A stretch of DNA of 17,428 nucleotides from SM23-78 sp041479965. Lineage in GTDB: Archaea > Nanobdellota > Nanobdellia > Woesearchaeales > SM23-78. Position 1 is the stretch's first letter, and each line of letters begins with the position of its first letter. The notes below the pieces were generated by a model, which was not told where the DNA came from, searched no databases, and worked only from the letters and a program-made list of their open reading frames with translations. The translations under genes were made by a program, and so were the position numbers. The stretch lies in assembly GCA_041479965.1 (NCBI GenBank), contig JBGOZE010000022.1:1-17428 (forward strand), written 5' to 3'. This document shows positions 12,694-17,428 of this stretch, in pieces.

Positions 12694-13829
12694 TTTCTCC
12701 CTCCTCTGAAGAATGATTTGATAGCATCACAAACTCTCTCAACTTCTTTTTCTGTGAGCTCAGGAAACATGGGCAATGAAAGAATCTCTTGCGAGTATTT
12801 CTCTGCAACAGGGAACGAGCCTTTCTTGTAGCCGAGGCGAGCATAGGCTTCTTGCCAATGGATTGGCAGCGGATAATGTATTCCGCAGAGTATTCCTTTT
12901 TCTTTCAGGTATTGCTGTAGCTCATCTCTCTTTGAAGTCCTGATGACAAAAAGATGATACGAGTGCTTTGCTCCTGATAGCTCAACAGGATAAGAGACTT
13001 CTTTGACTCCTTGGAGAAGCTTGTGATAATGCTTCGCAAGTTCTCTTCTCCTATTGACCCAACTGTCGAGATGCTTGAGCTTGATGCTCAGCAGCTTAGC
13101 CTGCAGCTCATCTAATCTGCTGTTGATGCCTTCAATCTTGTTCTTGTACTTCTCAACCTCTCCATAAGTCCTGAGCATCCTTATCTTCTCTGCAAAATCA
13201 TCATCATCAGTAACAATTGCTCCTGCATCTCCATAGGCTCCCAGGTTCTTGGTAGGGTAGAAGCTGAAGCATGACGCAAATGCCAAGGTGCCTGTTCTTT
13301 TTCCATCAATCTCTGCTCCGTGAGCCTGGCAAGCATCCTCAATAACAACTATGTTGTGCTTGGCAGCAATCCTGTTTATCTCTTTCATATCAGCAGGATT
13401 ACCGAACAAGTGCACTGGAATAATTGCCTTGGTCTTCTTGGTTATTGTTTTTTCTAGCTTTGAAGGGTCCATGTTATGAGTATTAGGATCTACATCAACC
13501 AAGACAGGCTTCGCATTTGCTTCAACAATCGCTACAACAGTGGGAACAGCAGTGTTAGGCACAGTTATCACTTCATCGCCAGGGCTAATACCGATAGCTC
13601 TCAGGGAGAGTTGGAGCGCCTCTGTGCCATTAGCCACTCCGATGCAATGCTTTGCTCCGCAGTAAGCTGCGAATTCTTTCTCAAAGTTCTTGACATTATT
13701 GCCCAGGATGTAAATGCCACTGGACAAGACTTCTTCTGCGCCTTTCAAGATTTCGTGCTTCATGCCTTCATACTGCCTTTTCAAGTCCATCCACGGCAAA
13801 ATCTTTTTAGAATCCTGTGAATCAGCCAT
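12690..13829 (-). CDS. DegT/DnrJ/EryC1/StrS-family sugar aminotransferase
   Basis: A 379-residue PLP-dependent aminotransferase. ANGTEALQLSLRAIG (66-80) binds the cofactor phosphate, VIEDACQAHGA (162-172) holds D165 for the pyridine nitrogen, and SFYPTKNLGAYGDAG (189-203) carries the Schiff-base lysine K194. INSRLDELQAKLL and GIHYPLPIHWQEAY are typical of the FdtB/QdtB/DesV-like group that aminates dTDP-keto-6-deoxysugars, often at C3. No FdtA/QdtA-type ketoisomerase, which 3-amination would need, is seen here. The ATG at 13829 is chosen: GGTGA lies just before it and it starts 4 bases after the epimerase stop. A longer frame to 13871 would overlap that gene. It stops in an ATGA overlap with rmlA. 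Confidence 0.88.
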   Translation of the reverse strand: MADSQDSKKILPWMDLKRQYEGMKHEILKGAEEVLSSGIYILGNNVKNFEKEFAAYCGAKHCIGVANGTEALQLSLRAIGISPGDEVITVPNTAVPTVVAIVEANAKPVLVDVDPNTHNMDPSKLEKTITKKTKAIIPVHLFGNPADMKEINRIAAKHNIVVIEDACQAHGAEIDGKRTGTLAFASCFSFYPTKNLGAYGDAGAIVTDDDDFAEKIRMLRTYGEVEKYKNKIEGINSRLDELQAKLLSIKLKHLDSWVNRRRELAKHYHKLLQGVKEVSYPVELSGAKHSYHLFVIRTSKRDELQQYLKEKGILCGIHYPLPIHWQEAYARLGYKKGSFPVAEKYSQEILSLPMFPELTEKEVERVCDAIKSFFRGGRK

Positions 13830-13833
13830 GTTT

Positions 13834-14823
13834 TCACCAATAGTGCTCCTTGTTTTTCTTGTAGAACTCAACTGTTGCTTTTAAGCCTTGCTCAATCTTG
13901 ACTTTAGGCTTCCAGCCGAGCTTCTCAATCTTCTTGGCATTAGCAATATAATCTCCAATCTCAATCTTTTTCTGCTCTTCCTTGAAAGCCACAAGCTCAT
14001 ATTTTCCAGAGCCAGCGTTCTTAATGATTTGCTTGGTAACATCAATCAAGCTAGTGCCTCTTCCTGAGCCGATATTGTATACTTCTCCGTTGGCTTCATC
14101 GCTTATTCCGACTAATAGCAGGCAAGAGCACACATCATCAACATGAAGCACATCCCGCAACTGTTTTCCATCCCCAAAAATCTTTATTGTGTCTCCTGCG
14201 ATGGCTTGCCTGATGAACCAGCCAATAAATCCTTGCTTACTATTCTTTATCTGCACCCTCGGACCGTAGATGTTGGTGAGCCTCAAGGAGGCTGAGCTGA
14301 TGCCATAGGCCTTGTTGTACAGCATGACGTATTGTTCAGCAGCCTGCTTTGAGACTCCGTTGCAGTCAGTTGGCAGGATTGGGTGTTTTTCATCAACTGG
14401 ATTGTATTGTATCTTACCGTACTGTGACCTTGAGCCAGAATAGATCACTTTTGCCTTCGGGCAGTTCTTTTTAATTGCTTCAAGGAGATTAAGCGTTGCA
14501 AGAGCATTGAGCTCCAGGTCTTCTTGCGGATTATTCATGCTCTCAAGATGGCCTATCTGGCCTGCAAGATGGAAAACATAATCAAAGCTTTTCACAACCC
14601 TGAGAACATCATCTTTTTTGCGCAAATCAACCTCTTCAACCTTGACCTTGTCCTTGATATCGTGGATGTTGAAGTGATTAGCTCCGCTTGCTTCAAGCAG
14701 GCAATCGATTATTGTGACATTTGCTCCAAGCTTCACAAGCTCATGGCAAAGATTGCTGCCGATGAACCCAAGCCCTCCTGTTATTAGGACGTTCTTTCCA
14801 TCATAAGCCCCAAAACTTCGCAT
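13834..14823 (-). CDS. NAD-dependent nucleotide-sugar epimerase/dehydratase with Asn in place of the catalytic Tyr
   Basis: A 329-residue extended SDR protein. It has the NAD loop LITGGLGFIGSN (13-24), FHLAGQIGH (84-92), SGSRSQYGK (129-137), RLTNIYGPR (181-189) and RDVLHVDDVC toward the end, as in UDP-glucose-4-epimerase-like enzymes. The expected Y-x3-K reads N155-G-V-S-K159, so the catalytic Tyr is replaced by Asn while the Lys stays. From memory, some epimerase subgroups share an NGxxK block, so this may be a subfamily trait. The start at 14823 is supported by a TATA box at 14846-14853, giving a leaderless mRNA; an upstream frame to 14874 would begin before transcription starts. First gene of the operon. 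Confidence 0.85.
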   Translation of the reverse strand: MRSFGAYDGKNVLITGGLGFIGSNLCHELVKLGANVTIIDCLLEASGANHFNIHDIKDKVKVEEVDLRKKDDVLRVVKSFDYVFHLAGQIGHLESMNNPQEDLELNALATLNLLEAIKKNCPKAKVIYSGSRSQYGKIQYNPVDEKHPILPTDCNGVSKQAAEQYVMLYNKAYGISSASLRLTNIYGPRVQIKNSKQGFIGWFIRQAIAGDTIKIFGDGKQLRDVLHVDDVCSCLLLVGISDEANGEVYNIGSGRGTSLIDVTKQIIKNAGSGKYELVAFKEEQKKIEIGDYIANAKKIEKLGWKPKVKIEQGLKATVEFYKKNKEHYW

Positions 14824-14845
14824 GTGCCAGATGAAACAAAAGATG

Positions 14846-14853
14846 TTTATAAA
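14846..14853 (-). promoter_or_regulatory. TATA box of the six-gene sugar operon
   Basis: On the minus strand TTTATAAA at 14853-14846 has its centre about 26 bases before the ATG at 14823. It is the only strong promoter seen for the operon running to 9127, since all later genes overlap or lie within about 20 bases of each other. Confidence 0.65.
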
Positions 14854-14903
14854 TTTAGTGAAACTTATTATCAATTATAGAAAATTGCTCTTTAAATTCA
14901 ATT

Positions 14904-17428
14904 TTAACTTAGAGTGATATTCAAGCTTTCTGTGTAATTTGCGCTTGTTGTATTGGCCTTTGCTGTTAAATGATAGGTTCCTGTGCTGCTGAAGTTGTTT
15001 TGTATCATTATTGTTGTGTTTTCGTTTGGTGTTAGTGTTGTTTGTTGGTTGCTCCAGATGATTCCTGCTGTGTCGTTGGTGTTTAGGCTCCAAGTGAAGG
15101 TCTTATTGATTGAGAATAGGTTCTTTACTATGAATTCGAACATAGCTGATGTTCCTGAACTGTAGAGCTTTTGCAGGTTAGTTACGTCTAGTTCATTAAC
15201 GCTTACGCTTGTTGATTCTTTTTTGCTGTGCTTGTAGTTGTCTGATGCGTTGATTGTTGCTGTGAAGTTTCCGTAGCTGGTGTAATTGGCTTGTCTTGTA
15301 AAGTTTATTTCCTGTCCTGGCGTGAGGATAATGGAGTTATTTGTTAAGTTCTGTGTTCCTGTGTTTAGGACGTAAGAGGCGTTTATGTTCTTGTTTAATA
15401 GGTTTTCTATTCCAAAGCTGAAGTTGATTATGTTATCTGACTGGTTGATAATCCTGAAATCATTGATTGCTATGTCAGGAATAAGTAAGTCAAGGCTTGT
15501 TTCGTAAGGGTTGAAGTCATCGCTTACATTGACTGTCATGTTATAGCTTCCTGTGTCACTGAAATTATACTCAAAAAGGACAAATGCTGACTCGTAAGGA
15601 GAGAGGTTTATTGCTGTGCTTGATGAGAAGTTATTATTGTTGCCAGTTCTTACAGTCCAGTCAGCATTAGTTAGGTTATAGCTTCCCTGGTTGCTGATTA
15701 TGAACTCAAAGGTTCTCTGGGTTGAATTGCTGTAAAGCTGCTTTAAGCCGCCAACAGCCAAGTCTCCGACAAAGAATAATTCAGTGAGAGAGTCATTGAC
15801 AGACTTGTTGTTGTCATAAGCGAACAAAGAGACGTTCATCCAGCCCCCGGAGGTGTAGTTAATGTCAAAGAGCAATTCTAGCTGTTCATTTTGTACAAGT
15901 GTGACGTTGTAATTGTTAGTGATATTAGCTAAGCCAGTGTTGAAGCGCCAGCTTAAGTTTGACAGAGTCTGGCCGCCATCATTCTCAATTACTACTTCGT
16001 ATATTTTACGGCTTTGGTTGCTGTAAACTTCTTCGATGCTATTTACAGCTACGCTAGGAGGCGGAATGATAGTGAAGTTGCTGTCAGAAACATCAGAGCC
16101 AGTATTTACACTGTCAGTAGCGAGGACTTTAATCTTATAATCAGTTCCATAACTAAACCAAGCATTAGAAACTTCATAGAAAGTTGTGTTCAAATCATAA
16201 GCCAGAGTAGACCAAGTGGAGCCATTATCATCACTAATTAAAACAGCATAAGCTAAAGTATCATTATCTAAGTCAGAGGCGTTCCAGGAGATGTTAAAGA
16301 GATTGATAAATGTCTGTCCGCCGTTGGGGCTGATTAGAGTTAATTTAGGAATATGTTCGCTGGCACTCTTTTGCGCTTTGCTTGAACTACTCAAAGAAAT
16401 GGTGAAATTAGTAATATTTTCCACCGGTACAATAAAAATTAAGTGAGTCTCGTTTAATTCTTCTTCACTTCCATCTAACAACCTTAAGGTGTAAGTTGGG
16501 TTAAATAGGAAACTTCTTTCAATGGTGCCATTTTGGTTTCTCAATTCGAAAGAGTAATTTCCACTTATCAGATCATCTTGGGACGTTAAATATCCTCCAT
16601 CCGCGCTATAAAAATTTCCAAACGACACATTTCCCGTTATTCTGTTTAAAGATATTGGAATGATATATACCTCAATAGCATCATACAAATATGAATAATT
16701 TTGAAATTCATCTAATAAATGATTATAATTTTGCTGGTCAATCCACACGTTTTCTCCTACAACATCACCCATCACATTCTTAATTTTTCCGCTTGACCAA
16801 GGAAAATCATAAAGATTAAGTGTGTAAATGAGATTCGAATCACTAACTTCACAATAAGTATTAGTGCAATCGTCAGAATCGAGTATCCCATTCTCATCTA
16901 AATCATGATTAGGGCATCCACCATCAGCAACAAGTTTATTACCGTCTTGATCTGTGAAATCATATGCGTAATCATTCCCGTAGTATTCATCGCATAGAGC
17001 ATATGAATGTCCCAGTTCATGAGCCATTGCTATTCTTTGGTTGTCCTTAACCAAAACAAAATTATTAAGAAATCCTGAACTAGATTTATGATAACCCTCG
17101 GCTGAAAGAAAACCAGAGTTGTAAACACCAATGAAACGATTATAGGATGACAGTTTACCTTCAATGGCGGTCTCTAAAGCAAAATTTAGCAAAGCTAAAT
17201 CTGCTTGGCCTATCGTTGATAACGTTTTTGTTGTGACTTTGTATGATAAAGTATTATTTGTAACAGGGAATATTTCGTAAAAAAATTCGAGTTGTGTTCC
17301 TATATCTTCTTCATAACTGTCAAAATTAAAGTCAGCCAAGGGACCTTTGATAGGTTCGATTAAAAAACTCAAGTTGTTCGTTGTGATAATATTAACCATT
17401 ACGGTAGCATTATTATTTGACTGATTTG
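14904..17428 (-). CDS. Secreted zinc-metallopeptidase-like surface protein with Ig/CARDB-like repeats (N-terminus beyond window)
   Basis: The frame is open through the right edge (codons NQSNNNATV precede the Met at 17399), so at least 840 residues are visible and the signal peptide lies outside. Counting from that Met, AMAHELGHSYALCDEYY (124-140) is a zincin motif with H127, E128 and H131, and D137 or E138 as a possible third ligand, similar to M64-type HExxH...DEY. A later NVMG (208-211) may be the Met-turn. DLDENGILDSDDC (166-178) looks like a Ca2+ loop; C136, C162, C178 and C183 could form disulfides. A GGQTF-type beta domain (about 350-440) and about four CARDB-like repeats follow (LYSN...FEF.I.N pattern). 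There are over 40 N-x-S/T sequons. No C-terminal anchor is visible. Confidence 0.82.
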   Translation of the reverse strand, partial: NQSNNNATVMVNIITTNNLSFLIEPIKGPLADFNFDSYEEDIGTQLEFFYEIFPVTNNTLSYKVTTKTLSTIGQADLALLNFALETAIEGKLSSYNRFIGVYNSGFLSAEGYHKSSSGFLNNFVLVKDNQRIAMAHELGHSYALCDEYYGNDYAYDFTDQDGNKLVADGGCPNHDLDENGILDSDDCTNTYCEVSDSNLIYTLNLYDFPWSSGKIKNVMGDVVGENVWIDQQNYNHLLDEFQNYSYLYDAIEVYIIPISLNRITGNVSFGNFYSADGGYLTSQDDLISGNYSFELRNQNGTIERSFLFNPTYTLRLLDGSEEELNETHLIFIVPVENITNFTISLSSSSKAQKSASEHIPKLTLISPNGGQTFINLFNISWNASDLDNDTLAYAVLISDDNGSTWSTLAYDLNTTFYEVSNAWFSYGTDYKIKVLATDSVNTGSDVSDSNFTIIPPPSVAVNSIEEVYSNQSRKIYEVVIENDGGQTLSNLSWRFNTGLANITNNYNVTLVQNEQLELLFDINYTSGGWMNVSLFAYDNNKSVNDSLTELFFVGDLAVGGLKQLYSNSTQRTFEFIISNQGSYNLTNADWTVRTGNNNNFSSSTAINLSPYESAFVLFEYNFSDTGSYNMTVNVSDDFNPYETSLDLLIPDIAINDFRIINQSDNIINFSFGIENLLNKNINASYVLNTGTQNLTNNSIILTPGQEINFTRQANYTSYGNFTATINASDNYKHSKKESTSVSVNELDVTNLQKLYSSGTSAMFEFIVKNLFSINKTFTWSLNTNDTAGIIWSNQQTTLTPNENTTIMIQNNFSSTGTYHLTAKANTTSANYTESLNITLS

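Noticed and set aside
14524..14787. 87-residue plus-strand open frame
   Set aside because: Antisense to the epimerase, including its NAD-binding loop; no promoter or ribosome-binding site.
1..17428. CRISPR array, tRNA genes, insertion sequences or attachment sites
   Set aside because: No spaced direct repeats, no cloverleaf with a GTTCGAATC-type arm outside the 5S gene, and no transposase or integrase motif were seen on either strand.

Overview
The window reads as a piece of an archaeal chromosome, most likely a small-genome (DPANN-type) lineage, although the exact group cannot be fixed by eye. The archaeal signs are TATA-like boxes about 25 bases before many starts (several genes look leaderless), T-run terminators, an isolated 5S rRNA gene with its own TATA box, an archaeal-style Rqc2/NEMF N-terminal protein, and a secreted protein crowded with N-glycosylation sequons. 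There is no CRISPR array, tRNA or insertion sequence.

Left part (1-5544, all plus strand). It opens with the tail of an unknown gene, then a small translation-elongation-factor-like beta-barrel protein. Next is a tight three-gene operon: a YvcK/CofD-like UDP-sugar-binding protein, a HAD phosphatase, and a stand-alone left-handed beta-helix acyltransferase resembling the C-terminal half of archaeal GlmU-type enzymes. Together they suggest amino-sugar nucleotide metabolism. A second operon pairs a shortened NFACT (Rqc2/NEMF) protein with a NOP2/Sun RNA m5C methyltransferase, followed by an unknown 135-residue protein.

Middle part (5545-7650). This is a patch of small accessory genes: a 78-residue unknown protein behind a perfect palindrome at its predicted transcription start; a probable toxin-antitoxin pair (HxxxRxxxR DUF4258-like toxin, then an antitoxin joining a YgiT/MqsA-type zinc finger to an AbrB/SpoVT DNA-binding domain), whose promoter sits behind a nest of inverted repeats; a secreted or membrane-anchored unknown protein on the minus strand; and the lone 5S rRNA gene.

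Right part (7650-17428). This is a cell-surface sugar locus. UDP-glucose dehydrogenase is on the plus strand. A six-gene minus-strand operon follows (read from 14823 down to 9127): SDR epimerase/dehydratase, DegT aminotransferase, long-form RmlA, a nucleoside-deoxyribosyltransferase-like protein, RmlB and a GT4 glycosyltransferase. RmlA plus RmlB would make dTDP-4-keto-6-deoxyglucose. With no RmlC or RmlD here but a sugar aminotransferase present, a dTDP-amino-deoxysugar is a likelier product than rhamnose. Ugd would add UDP-glucuronate. Beside the operon lies a large secreted zinc-metallopeptidase-like protein with more than 40 N-x-S/T sequons, cut by the right edge; it is a plausible acceptor of glycans built with these sugars.

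The best candidates for something little described are the toxin-antitoxin module with its repeat-rich control region, the deoxyribosyltransferase-like gene embedded between rmlA and rmlB, and the epimerase that has Asn where the catalytic Tyr is expected.
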